NCBI GenBank assembly: GCA_013339895.1
Contig: JABACO010000023.1
Location: forward strand, 2,228,356 to 2,292,355
Length of the DNA: 64,000 nt
Origin: Ephydatia muelleri
Taxonomy: Eukaryota > Porifera > Demospongiae > Spongillida > Spongillidae
Direction of reading: 5' to 3'
Both the position numbers and the translations under genes were made by a program. Positions 22,211-35,300 of this stretch are shown here, piece after piece. The notes beneath the pieces were generated by a model. That model searched no databases. It saw only the letters and a list, made by a program, of their open reading frames with translations, and was not told the DNA's origin. The stretch's first letter is position 1, and the number at the start of each line of letters is the position of its first letter.

Positions 22211-23893
22211 TCACAATGGTTTTGGGGTTGGAACTCCGTGTGTGTGTGTCACCTGAACCATCAGCTCTGACAACTCGTTCAGCCTCCTCTTAAGTTCAGC
22301 CACATCGTCTGCAAGTTGTCTGCTTTGATCATGCAGTTCTTGAAGTGGCGCCTAGTTAAGCAGAAGGGGGTGAAAAGGCCAGGTCATACACACTAAGAGC
22401 AAGGTCGTGCACACTAAGAGCAGGGTCATGCACACTAAGAGCAGGGTCATGCACACTAAGAGCAGGGTCATGCACACTAAGAGCAAGGTCATACGTACAC
22501 ACAGTAATACACTTACTGCTGACGGTGACACAAATACCATCAAGTTCTCAGGAGGTTTAGGCACTGCCCTCAGAAGCTTCTCACAAATGTTAACTTTCCT
22601 GTTTGGAAAAATGATATGTTTACCAACAACGAGACGTCTCCTGAGAGAGGCTGGAAGCAGCTCATCCATACTCAGCACCCACTCAACCTGAAGAGATGAG
22701 TTAAACGGTGAATGAACCCTCTCCAGCAGTGCAAGTAATGTTGGTGCACCTTTAGGGCTAACTTCTTTAGTGAAGCTGCTTCTAGTATACCTCGGATGTC
22801 TTGAACAGCCAGAGCAACCTACACAAGAAATGGTGCTGAACATGGAATCACACAAGTGTGTGTGTGTGTTCATCCCTCCGCTTTCCCCCCAAAGGCCTAA
22901 GCTGGTGATTGCTTACCAAGAGATTGGTCATAAGCACAGGGACTAGGATGACGAAGAGAGCCCACATTGGGAAGGCAAGGTAATGATAGGGAACATCGTC
23001 AGTATTACTATTCTGCTTAAAAACTGTGTTGTACTCAAACTCTCCCATCATCATCACCATCGTCTTTGAAATGGACCGGTATGGATCTGAGAACTGAAGC
23101 CGCTGGGAACAAGAACCATAACATGATGAATACTGGCCCCTCATCTCTCCCTTCCTTCCCAAAGACGTACTTGAGCACTATCGGGGTTGTTGAAGATCAT
23201 GTAGAAGGAGAGACCAAATGCAACAAGCAGGACAGCAAGGAGCATCACCACTTTGCAAAAGATATAGAAGATGTCGAAAAACATGACGATGTACAGACCC
23301 GTGACGGGGACCCTCCTCATGTGCAGCAGGAGAGTCACCCATGAGAGTAGGACCACACCCACACCAATCTGCCACTGCCAGTCAGGAACGCAGAGACAGG
23401 GAGTGTCGAAGGTGGCAGAAAACATGATGGCTCCAAGATAGAGAACCGGTTCCACCACGCTGGTTGGGTCATCAAAATAGCGGAAATGGAGTGAGAACAG
23501 TTGGAAGGCTTTGATCGCCAGCAGTGCAGCCGACATGATAATGATGGCAGCAGCACCCACACGTGCAAAGTGACACTTTCTGGTGCATTCATCTGAAACA
23601 TTGTGAAGCGAAAAAAAAAAAGACAACAGGTGGAAGAATGCTTGCAGATTGACACAATATATTACTGCAGCCCCATCTGTACCTTTGCAGCTCTCGGGAT
23701 CTTTCGCATTGAGACACGAGCCTGTACCTACAAGAGGTAGGGGCAAGAGAATATTGATGGTCCAAGGAGAGGTAATACAACTTGACTCACATATCACATC
23801 ACAGTCAGTGACAGTCCCAGTGATAGGTGATGTGCAGTTGAAAGTTTCCATCTTGCTGCCTGCAATGTTTAACGTGTATACGTGACACATCCT

Positions 23894-23927
<34 letters not shown>

Positions 23928-26900
23928 CACACACACACACACATGCACACACACACACACTGCACATGCACACACACACACATACACACACACGTACACA
24001 TGGCCCTTGTAGGCTGTGGCAGGCACAGAGTGTATGAGGTAAGAATGACCAGAAACGACACATAGGATACAAATTTGGACCAGTACATATAGCGGGCATA
24101 GCGTCTCCACTTGAAGTCCAACAAGGTATGGACCAATGGGTGTTTCAGAAGGTTGGTGCGCTCTCGGTCAACCTAGTATGCGAGTTCTTGCATCAGCCAC
24201 ACACAAGGGCCAGTGATAACTAACCATGATAGCAAAGGCGTGATGAATGCGGCTAAACCCAACCGGTCCCCAGGTCGTTGAGTACCCAGTGCCCTCAGTG
24301 ATATCCACACTGATGACGGAAGCATTGTCATCGTCATTAGTTTTTTCGAGGTCTTGGATCGTTTCATCCCGCAATTGGCCACGCCCCTTGAGCCTATAAG
24401 TGATAACACACGTCACATGCTACGGTCACATGATCCTTGACTCGTCAGAGTTACACAAGTTCTCACCTCTCCCACAGAGATGGAGGATCTCTATAATCAT
24501 CCAGAAACTCATAAATGAACTCTAGTTTGTATTCGAGGCTGTTTGCATGAATGGGTCCATCTTTGGAGGCATTGGAACTAACACACTTGTTCAGTGCTTC
24601 CTCTGCAACATCTGTTGTGATAAGAATTTCCAAATGTTGCCCACCCCATTCCCTGCAATAACCACCAATCAAACCTGGCATCTTGTGAATCAACTTTTTC
24701 AGAGGTGTACTGTAATCTCGACAATTGCGCAGTGCCTGATCCCATTGGTCACTCTTGATTATTGTCATCGCAACATCACTGTCAAACAAAAGGATAACCA
24801 AAAGATCAAGAAGCAAGCAATCCACCAAAACGTACGTCTGTCCATTCTCTATGGCCACTTCCAGACAGTTCAGACCATCCTGGTCCAGTGTGGCCACACT
24901 TGCTCCATTCTGCATAAGGACCTCCACTACTTGCACGTTGCCCTCTCTGCAGGCCAGGTGAAGGGGTGTCACCTACAGAGGAGGCTCCAATTAGAACACA
25001 AAGACAGGATCACCTTCCAGGTCCTTAACCTTGTTGGGTTTGTCTGTAGTACACACGTCTGCCTGAGCATCAGCCAACAGCTCCACTATCGCTGCCCAAC
25101 CTCCAGCTGAGGCACAGTCCACAGGGGTCCACAGGGATGCATTTCTAACCAGCAGGCCCAAGGGAGAGTATGAGGTAATGGTCACACCACCACCACCACC
25201 TCACATTGCACCCATCTCAATCAGTTACCTTGCATCCAATCTGGCATTGGCCTCAAGCAGCACCTTGGCTACACTGAGGTGTCCATGGCTACAGGCACAG
25301 TGGAGGGGTGTGTTGGAGTCCTCGTCTTCATCCTTGGCTGTGTCTGGATCGTGTTCTATCAGTCTTGCCACAACCCTGGTGAGGTAAACACAAGGACAAC
25401 GTGTGATGAAGACTGATCAAAATGGGTGGCCTACGCAGCATGGCCGTTCTCTGCTGCCAGATGGATGGGGGTCTTGTTCACTTCATTGCGGGCATCCACC
25501 TGGACTCCTACACGGAGGAGGATGGAGACAACATCCAGCTTTCCTTCTCTGGCCGCAATGTGCAGAGGTGTGTTCTGTGCAGCATCAGCTGTGGAGCACA
25601 GCTTGGCTCCAATCGGATGGCTCAGGAGACACTGCAAGTGAGAGAGACATACAAACAAGTTGCACATGCATGTGGGCAGGTGAGGTGAAGTTCTGGTCAC
25701 CTCCAGGATATCCACATGTCCCTCTTCAGCAGCCAGGAACACAGCACTCTTGCCCTTCTTGTCCACGGCATCCAACTGCACGTGGGGGTCCTCCATGAGT
25801 GCTCTGAAGGCCTCCACCTCTCCCAGGCTGGCCGCTGTCAGCAGAGGTGTGTACGAGTCATCGTCAAATGCGTTGATGCTTGCTCCACTGCAGAGGCAAC
25901 AACATTAATGCATCCAGTCAAGACTTCATATCACCAGATGGCAGTTAATTATTACAATGGTATCACTGTAACAATCATTACTTAGCAAGTTCCTTTTTTT
26001 TTTTTTCCTATTCAAATCCTCCAAAGGAGGATAAAGAAAGGGATGAGAGGTACAAACATTCCAACGATGTGAAGGGGACAACAACGAATGGAACGTTTAT
26101 CATTGCTGGTTACGAACACCTTTCAATAACACACATACAAGGTTGTACAGTTCCTCTTTAAGCCAACTATGCATACATACCTGTTGAGTAGGAACTCAAC
26201 CATTCCTACATGGTTGTTCTTGGCTGCATCGTGCAAGGGTGTGCACAGGTGGTCATCAATGGCTCTCAGTGTACTCTCCCCTCCTGCCTCAAAGAGGATC
26301 TTGGCCACCTCAACGTACCCTCCCTCAGCTGCCAAGTGCATGGGGGATTTGTCGTTGATCCTCTTCGCCCCAACGTCAGCGCCATGAGACAGCAGCATCT
26401 GTACAACCTCTGGCTCCCCACTCTCACAGGCTAGGTGGAAGGGGGTGTTTTTTTCGTTATCAACAGCTTTGACCAGCTCAGCAATGCGTTCCATCCCGTA
26501 CTGAAATATGGTCTTTACAACTTCCACATGGCCTTCTCGACAGGCTACGTGTAAGGGAGTCATCTTCTCGTTATCTTGAGCCAAAATGTTGATGTGTGGT
26601 GACTGAAGTAGCCTTTGGATGATGGGGACACTCCCTGACACACAGGCTTCATGCAGAGGACTGTCTCCCTTGTTGTCCGGCAAGTTGACGTCAATGTTGG
26701 CACTCTCCAGAAGAACCTCCACTGCGGCCAGATTGCCTCGTGCGCAAGCAATGTGGAGAGGAGTGAGTCCATAGCTGTCCCTAACGTTCACATCAGACTG
26801 GCAGGTGTGGACCAAGTACTCGACGACCGCACGGCTGCTGGCAAAGCGAGGGGTCGTGGCGCGAGAGTCAGCGGCCTCCGTCTGATAGCGGGGAAGATGC

Positions 26901-27428
26901 TTAGCGGCCAAGTGGAGTGCAGTCTGTTTTTCGCCTGAGAGAACTGAAGGGTCTGGCGTTCGAAATATAGAAACCAACTTAATACTCCGTACTGTGTAAT
27001 TTTATTATGGCGACAGCTGTTAGTTATAACGGTTGACAACCAAACTTTCCCATTGTGTTACACCTCACCTGCTCCACTGTTCACAAGCATTTGAATGATG
27101 GAAAGACGGTTAAAGCGCGCGGCATAGTGGAGGGCCGTATATCCTTCGGCGTCTCGCTGGTTCAGAATTTCGACGTTACCCCCAAAGCGCCTTGGCAACC
27201 TATCGAGCCAGGCTCGTACTACATCTTCTCTTCCATCACGTGCTGCCTAATGTGGAAAACAAAAAAAAAGAGTTGGAGAAGCAGACCCACCAACCAGGCA
27301 CATTTAGCGCGTACCTGTTGTAATTTAATAACAGGTTTGTTCTCTTTTACGTGGACAACTAGCGGAAGAGAAGGAAGTCGGAAATGCTTAAACCCCCCAG
27401 CAAAACTAAAGCCAGCTTTGGTAGTCAT
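22211..27428 (-). CDS. TRPA-like channel, gene 2 (1180 aa)
   Basis: Paralogue of gene 1 in opposite orientation; their 3' ends are only about 150 bp apart. 19 exons (high to low): 27428-27315, 27246-27069, 26952-26181, 25887-25701, 25631-25435, 25375-25229, 25144-25030, 24972-24836, 24778-24675, 24611-24467, 24393-24225, 24172-23998, 23859-23791, 23727-23683, 23592-23171, 23102-22917, 22818-22750, 22687-22517, 22351-22211. The sum is 3543 nt, open throughout, with the same intron phases as gene 1. Ankyrin exons 3-8 are almost identical to genes 1 and 3; the first exon (MTTKAGFSFAGGFKHFRLPS) and exons 9-19 differ. The pore loop reads VMMMGEFEYNTVF, keeping a Gly-acidic pair like the GD of vertebrate TRPA1. 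GVAVQDI follows S6; the C-terminal coiled coil contains LADDVAELKRRLNEL. Confidence 0.9.
22389..22492. repeat. 21-bp tandem repeat in TRPA-like gene 2 intron 18
   Basis: Five copies of CACACTAAGAGCAGGGTCATG with one or two substitutions, head to tail without spacers. Confidence 0.9.
23890..23997. repeat. CA/TG tract filling TRPA-like gene 2 intron 12
   Basis: In the sense of gene 2 this is TG repeat beginning right after the exon 12 donor (GTACGTGTGTGTG). It occupies most of a 138-nt intron. Confidence 0.85.
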
Positions 27429-27550
27429 CTCGGCTTAATTTTCGGTTACGTCCGAATACTCATCGATCCTTGAGCAGCCGCCACGCCCGCATCGCTATTA
27501 TTAATTTTAATAATTGCAAGGTTCCGATTACGCATAACAGCTGAAACCAC

Positions 27551-28243
27551 CTAGTCTCGTACCCAGACCCACGCCACAGCAGCGGATGGATTACATCACC
27601 GCTACGTGGAAGTAGGGTCTGGAGAGAATCTCTCGGCAAAATCGTGGACAGTGGAATGTAATAATTAACATTAAGTCATACCACTGTCACGCGCTGCGGG
27701 TGATTACATGAGAGGTCATCTGATAATCGTGGTAACCTTGTGGGTAATCGATTGTCACCTGCAGTGTTAGTAAGATGAGTTACTGATATCTACCCTGTCT
27801 AGTAGAATAGCATCGCTCCTGCATACACTGCTGTAGCATCTCTCCTTGTTAGTGCTTCGATCTGGTCCTTCATTAACGCGCAAGGGACTAACAACGATGG
27901 CTACTGACCCTCCCGCTCGTCTGTCGAACAGTTTAGGCAGGATCCAATAGCAGATGGACTTCCCGCTTCCAGTTGGTAAAGAAACGAAGACATCACAACC
28001 ACTGGCTTCAATAGCTGCTCGCTGGTCAGAAGCTTGATTGCAGCGGAGGTGATCTCATGCTACGAACGCTCGCGCGAAAAATTCAATCAAAACCACTAAT
28101 TGCGCATGCTTGCAATCCGATTGTACCGTTCAGAATCGAACGGCGGGAGCCACGATTTTGCCGAGAGATTCTCCAGACCCTACTTCACGTAGCGGTGATG
28201 TAATCCATCCGCTACTGTGGCGTGGGTCTGGGTACGAGACTAG
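27551..28243. mobile_element. 693-bp inverted-repeat element with 7-bp target duplication
   Basis: Terminal inverted repeats of about 100 bp start CTAGTCTCGTACCCAGACC (27551 onward) and are mirrored to 28243. AAACCAC flanks both sides (27544-27550 and 28244-28250), a convincing 7-bp target-site duplication. The core (27790-28050) holds a RecQ-helicase-like fragment rather than a transposase, so the element cannot move by itself. A third, solitary copy of the end lies at 43902-43964. Confidence 0.85.
27795..28050 (-). pseudogene. RecQ-type helicase fragment
   Basis: The minus-strand frame encodes CDVFVSLPTGSGKSICYWIL: helicase motif I (Walker A, GSGKS) in a RecQ-like context preceded by NQASDQRAAIEA. 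VAIVVSPL (motif Ia) follows. The frame then shifts by one base and resumes with LMKDQIEALT, also typical of RecQ, before a stop. Only about 85 codons are present, without motifs II-VI. It lies inside the 693-bp inverted-repeat element, so I infer capture of a host or transposon helicase exon, followed by decay. Confidence 0.75.
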
Positions 28244-28250
28244 AAACCAC

Positions 28251-29358
28251 CTACACGACGACCTTTCCGTCTGGACAAGGTAATAAAAATAACAAGTTGA
28301 AATGTTCAGAGCATCTAGGCCTACATGCAGCCTACACGTAAAAAGAGCTACTAGTATTACTTGAATTTTGAATATGTATGTAAATGTGCACACAAAGGAT
28401 GAAGTGAACGCATTAAACAGACAGTGAGTGAACCCTGGCTTCTGCAACAGCTAGATCAATCACACTGAATCTGTGGCTCGCCTCTGTGATCATGCGCCTC
28501 TTAAATACATTATGGAAGAGCGCAGGAGAGAGAAGCTAAGACAGCATCTTATCCAGGCAATAGCTGTGCCCATAATGTTGCTCTTCCTGATAGATAGAAG
28601 AGAGGCAAGTCTCTTGTATGTCACAGAGGCACACTTCCCCATTCCTCCTGACGTGGAAAAAAAAAACTAGTGGAGCGAATGAGCCATGCTCTATTTCCCG
28701 TACATGTTGATCACAAGATCTCTGCTGTTGGCGTTCATGAAGACCGGTATGTTGATGGTAACTGCATTTTTCGATAAGCGGGGCATTTGGGTGGGAAACG
28801 CAATAAAAATACTTGTATTTCGATGGTACAGTCGTGGTGCGCGCGACGTGCGTGTATATTATAATATTGAAGCAATTACCTAGGTCGTCGGGTAGCTGGG
28901 TCTCATCTCGTCGCCGGGCGTGTTCCCTTCGCCTTCCACTGCATCTAGTTTTTCGATCTCACACACAATTACGTATAATTTACGTATTCGTTACTTTTAA
29001 TGTGTGAGCTGAGGAAGCACACCACCAGTGATACCAAGTGTGCTGAAGTTGGGGTGGGTTTGCATCCCGCTTGTGGTGGAATCATATAAAGCAAGGATCG
29101 GCAAGGCACATCAACGTTTCTCTAGTTTGGCATCAAGGCTTGCCATCCATTGTTCACTTAAAGATCTCATGCCACCTTTGAACTTTATGCATTTCTTGTG
29201 TGTGTGTGTGTGTGTGTGTGGGGGGGGGGGGAAGCCAATTTTTGAATATCAGTGTGCATGTCTTGATAATACAATTATAATTATAATTCGTAAAAATTCA
29301 TAATGGTTTTGCTGGTCTTATTTCAGTTTCAAATTTTACAGTACACAAGATCGACAAA
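28251..29358. other. Intergenic between the 693-bp element and TRPA-like gene 3; no gene
   Basis: Contains a TG run followed by about ten G (29197-29231), and short frames at 28473-28670 and 28686-28883 that match nothing I know. Bases just below 29359 should include the 3' UTR of gene 3. Confidence 0.45.
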
Positions 29359-31561
29359 TTATATTGCAGGTTTGGGACTTAACGGTATTCCCTTGTGATT
29401 TGCCATCTGCGCTAACATCTCTGTCATACGGTCCATGGTCCTCTTCATTTCCATCACATTCTCAGCCATGTGATTGTTGTGCTCCTGGACACCATGATAC
29501 AGGCTCTGCACGTGGGGATATTTCAAAAGCACTAGTAGAATAATGGATCTCGTGCCCGCCCGACTATACTTACAGGGGAGGGAACCGGTCCCAGATTTGC
29601 ATCCCTTCTCAGCAAGTTTCCCAGGAACGTATGTGGCTTGTTGGGCTGGACGACACGTTTGCCAACAACCATCCACCTTCTCAGCTTCACGGGGAATAAC
29701 TCCTCAACGCTCAGCACCCACTCCACCTGTCAGGACACACAACTGAAACCACCTGCACACTGACCCCTTCCTTCATGGCTCCACCTTGAGAGCAAGTTTC
29801 TTGATGGCAGCCAGTCGTGCCTTGCCCTTAATATCATCCACTGCAACACCAATCTAAGCACCACAACCACCACCCCAGAGAACAGAAGAACATTTGGTAA
29901 TTGAGAACCAGTGACAGTTACACAGACATACTAGCAGATTGGACATCAAAATTGGGATGGAAACCACCAGCATCATCCACACAGCAAACGTCATGTACTT
30001 GTATTGCACGTCACTGGTCTCCATTCCATTCTGCTTGAACAGTGCATCATAACCGAATTCCGACTGGAGATGCGACATCATAGTAGACATGGAGCGTAAT
30101 GGATCAGGATACGGCATCCTCTATTGTGAAAAAGAGCAACACTCCAAAGTGTAGCGCCTGACATTGATTCCCAAAACTGACCCCACCAACTCACCCCAGC
30201 ATCCTGGACATCAAAGAAAAGCATATACAAAGCCAGTCCAAAGCCAGCTAGCAAGATGCCCATTAAACCCAGCACCTTCAGGACATTACGTGATATGTCG
30301 AAGAAGGTCACGATGTAAATCCCAGTGACTGGGAGCCGACGGAAATAAAGAAGAACCCTTATCCATCCCATAAAAACTGTGACCACGCCTGTCTGCCATT
30401 GCCAGCTAGGGATACAGAGGCAGGGGGCGTTGGAGATGGAAACAAACACAATGGAGCCCAGAGCAGGTACCAACTCCAGTAAGTGTGAGAGATGGTAAAA
30501 AAAGAGACCTCGAAGTGAGAACAGTTGAAAGGCCTTCAACAGCAGCTGCGCGACTGCCATGACAGTAATAAATACAGCTGCTTGGTGCAAAAAGTGACAG
30601 TTCTTCACGCAGACATCTAAGATGGTTGTTAGGGTTACAAAAGAGACAGGTCATGGGGATTGCAAATTTCCAACCTCTGAAGATGGGGGGGGGGGGGGGG
30701 ACAAATACCTTTACAACCAGTGTGATTAGTAGACCTCTGACATGAGATGTTGCCTGTGCAGAAACAGATCATGACTGAGGGACATGTTTAAAGGTGATGG
30801 CTGATGCTCACATAACACTCCACACTCTGTTACAGTCTCATCTGTTGATGTACCATTGCATACGGCCAGCGAAGTACCTAGTATTGATAATATTAAACAC
30901 ACCCCGCGCATACACCCTACATGCACACACACACAACTGCGCACTGCACAATTTAACTCTTTCATGGGCAACAGAGCAATATTGCGCCGCAGGTGCTATA
31001 CTAAAGCCACTCTGTTTATCTAAACAGTTAACACTTTGCAGTCAACAACATGTTGTTTCCTGGTCATATAGTGTAAGTTGTTTGCTAACTACGTTTTCCT
31101 GCAATTTTATTCTTTTTTGCACAACATGTATACCGTAATAATTGGCTTTGCTCGCGAAAGTGCAAATACACAAATACACAACACTTCCACATAAAGCTCA
31201 CGCATGCTGTACATGCAAACAAACTCACACATGTTCCGTGATGGCTTGGGCAGGCAAAGGGCATACGATGTGAGTACTGCCAAGAAACTCAAATACAGCA
31301 TAATATTGACAAGGAACACATAGAGACCAAATGTTCTCCATTTCATGTTCAGCATCGTGATGACCACTGGATGCTCCAGAAGCATGATGGAATCACTGTT
31401 GAGTGCCTGAAATGAATAGGGAGGGGCATGCCTGAAATGAATAGGGGTGTTGGCTAGGTACAGTACAATGAATAGGTTCAAAAAATGGGGGCACTGGCTA
31501 GGTACAATACAGTACAACTATAGTTCAACATGTGCATGCGTGCACTGTGTATGCTTGCTAC

Positions 31562-31615
<54 letters not shown>

Positions 31616-32309
31616 GGTGTGTGTGTGTGCTATGTTGTATGTATGTGTGGTGTATATGAGCGTATGTGTGTGGTTGTGTGTGGTGTGTGTGGTGTGTGTG
31701 TGGTGTGTGGTGTGTGTGGTGTGTGGTGTGTGTGGTGGTGGTGTGTGTGGGCGTACAGGTTGCTGACCATAAGGGTGAGAGGGTGTTGGCGGCGACTGAA
31801 CCCCATTGGTCCCCAGGTTGTTGAGTAACCCGAGTCCTCGTTCATGTCCACACTGACAATTGAAGCACTGTCATCGTCACCACCATTTCTCTTACTCGAG
31901 AAATGAACAGTGTCCACTTGCGCAGATCGACCTTTCTTTCTGAGCCTGCAACAAAGTATAAAATGATAGCAATACGTTTAGCATGCACACACCCACAAAC
32001 CCACACACACACACATATACACGTACACACACGTACACACATACACATGTACACACACACGTACACACGCACATGTACACACACACGTACACACGCACAT
32101 GTACACACACATGTACACACGCGTGTGCACACACACACACACACACGTACACACACATACACACACATACACACACGTACACACACACACGCACACACAC
32201 ATACGTAAACACACACACACGTACACACAGACGTACACATGTACACACACACGTACACACACACACGTACACACCACACACACACACACGCACACACGCA
32301 CACACACAC

Positions 32310-32383
<74 letters not shown>

Positions 32384-35300
32384 GTCCAACAAGGAAGGAG
32401 GATCTCTGTAATCGTCCAAAAACTCGTACGTAAACTCCAAGCTGTACTCGGGACTGTTAGTGCTGATGGGACCATCTCTAGAAGCATTCGAACGCACACA
32501 TCTGTTCAGGACCTCATTGGCAACATCTGTTAGTGTTGAAAACCTTACACTATGCTGACATACAACTAATGCGCAACCTGGCATCTTGCAAAGCAGTTTG
32601 CGAAATGGTGTACTGTGGCCATGTGAATTACGCAAAGCCTGATCCCACTGGCCACTCTTGATTATTGCCTTGGCTACCTCCCTGTAAATAAAAAACACAT
32701 CACCAAGCATTACCTCATTAGCATCGAGTAAACAAAACGTACGTCTGTCCATTCTCTATGGCCACTTCCAGACAGTTCAGACCATCCTGGTCCAGTGCGG
32801 CCACAATTGCTCCATTCTGCATAAGGACCTCCACTACCTGCACGTTGCCCTCTCTGCAGGCCAGGTGAAGGGGTGTCACCTACAGAGGAGGCTCCAATTA
32901 GACCACAAAGACAGGATCACCTTCCAGGTCCTTAACCTTGTTGGGTTTGTCTGTAGTACACACGTCTGCCTGAGCATCAGCCAACAGCTCCACTATCGCT
33001 GCCCAACCTCCAGCTGAGGCACAGTCTACAGGGGTCCACAGGGATGCATTTCTAACCAGCAGGCCCAAGGGTAGAGTATGAGGTAATGGTCACACCACCA
33101 CCTCACATTGCACCCATCTCAATCAGTTACCTTGCATCCAATCTGGCATTGGCCTCAAGCAGCACCTTGGCTACACTGAGGTGTCCATGGCTACAGGCAC
33201 AGTGGAGGGGTGTGTTGGAGTCCTCGTCTTCATCCTTGGCTGTGTCTGGATCGTGTTCTATCAGTCTTGCCACAACCCTGGTGAGGTAAACACAAGGACA
33301 ACGTGTGATGAAGACAGATCAAAATGGGTGGACCTACGCAGCATGGCCGTTCTCTGCTGCCAGATGGATGGGGGTCTTGTTCACTTCATTGCGGGCATCC
33401 ACCTGGACTCCTATACGGAGGAGGATGGAGACAACATCCAGCTTTCCTTCTCTGGCCGCAATGTGCAGAGGTGTGTTCTGTGCAGCATCAGCTGTGGAGC
33501 ACAGCTTGGCTCCAATCGGATGGCTCAGGAGACACTGCACACGAGAGAGACATACAAACAAGTTGCACTTGCACGTGGGCAGGTGAGGTGAAGTTCTGGT
33601 CACCTCCAGGATATCCACATGTCCCTCTTCAGCAGCCAGGAACACAGCACTCTTGCCCTTCTTGTCCACGGCATCCAACTGCACGTGGGGGTCCTCCATG
33701 AGTGCTCTGAAGGCCTCCACCTCTCCCAGGCTGGCCGCTGTCAGCAGAGGTGTGTACGAGTCATCGTCACGAGCATTGATGTTGGCACCCCTGTTCATGG
33801 AAATAGCTGATCCTTATAGAAATGTTCTAATTATCCCCCCCCCACACTCCCCCCCCCCACTCCGCCAGTGCAAGCTTGCTACTGACTCTCAACCCTTATC
33901 TTTGTGTCACATCAATGTTTGTAGACAAAAAAGAAAATTTTGTTTTGCTCAATGCATGCATACCTCAAGCGGGATTACATTGCGAAAACATACCAGTGTA
34001 ACAAGAATCCAATCATCTCAACATGGTTGTTCTTGGCTGCATCGTGCAAGGGTGTGCACAGGTGGTCATCAATGGCTCTCAGTGTACTCTCCCCTCCTGC
34101 CTCAAAGAGGATCTTGGCCACCTCAACGTACCCTCCCTCAGCTGCCAAGTGCATGGGGGATTTGTCGTTGATCCTCTTCGCCCCAACGTCGGCGCCATGA
34201 GACAGCAGCATCTGCACAACCTCTGGCTCCCCACTCTCACAGGCTAGGTGGAAGGGGGTGTTCAGTTCGTTATCAACAGCTTTGACCAGCTCAGCAATGC
34301 GTTCCGTCCCATACTGAAATATGGTCTTTACAACTTCCACATGGCCTTCTCGACAGGCTACGTGTAAGGGAGTCATCTTCTCGTTATCTTGAGCCAAAAT
34401 GTTGATGTGTGGTGACTGAAGTAGCCTTTGGATGATGGGGACACTCCCTGACACACAGGCTTCATGCAGAGGACTGTCTCCCTTGTTGTCCGGCAAGTTG
34501 ACGTCAATGTTGGCACTCTCCAGAAGAACCTCCACTGCGGCCAGATTGCCTCGTGCGCAAGCGATGTGGAGAGGGGTGAGTCCATAGCTGTCCCTAACGT
34601 TCACATCAGACTGGCAGGTGTGGACCAAGTACTCGATGACCGCACGGCTGCTGGCAAAGCAAGGGGTCGTGGCGCGAGAGTCAGCGACTTCTGTCTGATA
34701 GCAGGGAAGATGCTTAGCTGCTAGATGAAGAGGTGTCTGCTTGTCTTTAGAGATGACCATAGGGTCTGTGGGTGTGACATAATTTTGCATGAATAGCTAA
34801 TTTGATGCAGAGGGCGTGGCGGGGTCTGTTCTTAATTTTCACCTGCTCCGCTGCTCGCGAGCCTCTGTACAATGGAGAGACGATTGAACCGCGCAGCGTA
34901 GTGAAGGGCCGTGTACCCTTCTTCATCTCTTTCATTTAGAGCTTCAAGGTCACGACCAAACCTTCCAGACAGCCTCTCCAACCAGGACAACACTACATCC
35001 TCCCTCCCGTCACGTGCTGCCTAGATATGAAGAAACGGCATCACGTACATCTGTCGTGACATCTTGGGAAAAATTCAATGTATGCGGTGCTCTTCTCCCA
35101 CCTACATGCACTGTATGTCTTGTAGTTTAGTTATTCATACATGTAGTTATGATTGTCGTACGTCATACGCATTATGGGAGGTAACTTTGTCCATAGATAC
35201 TTTAGAGAGGGATTGGAAGCGCGGTTAATTTAAGCTAATTAGCACCTACACTCCGCGATCTGCTCTGTTCTGCTGTTCACATCAGCGACCTATAGTTTTG

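Noticed and set aside
28473..28883. Two short plus-strand frames between TRPA-like genes 2 and 3
   Set aside because: No motif, no conservation visible within the window and no splice partners; treated as chance frames.
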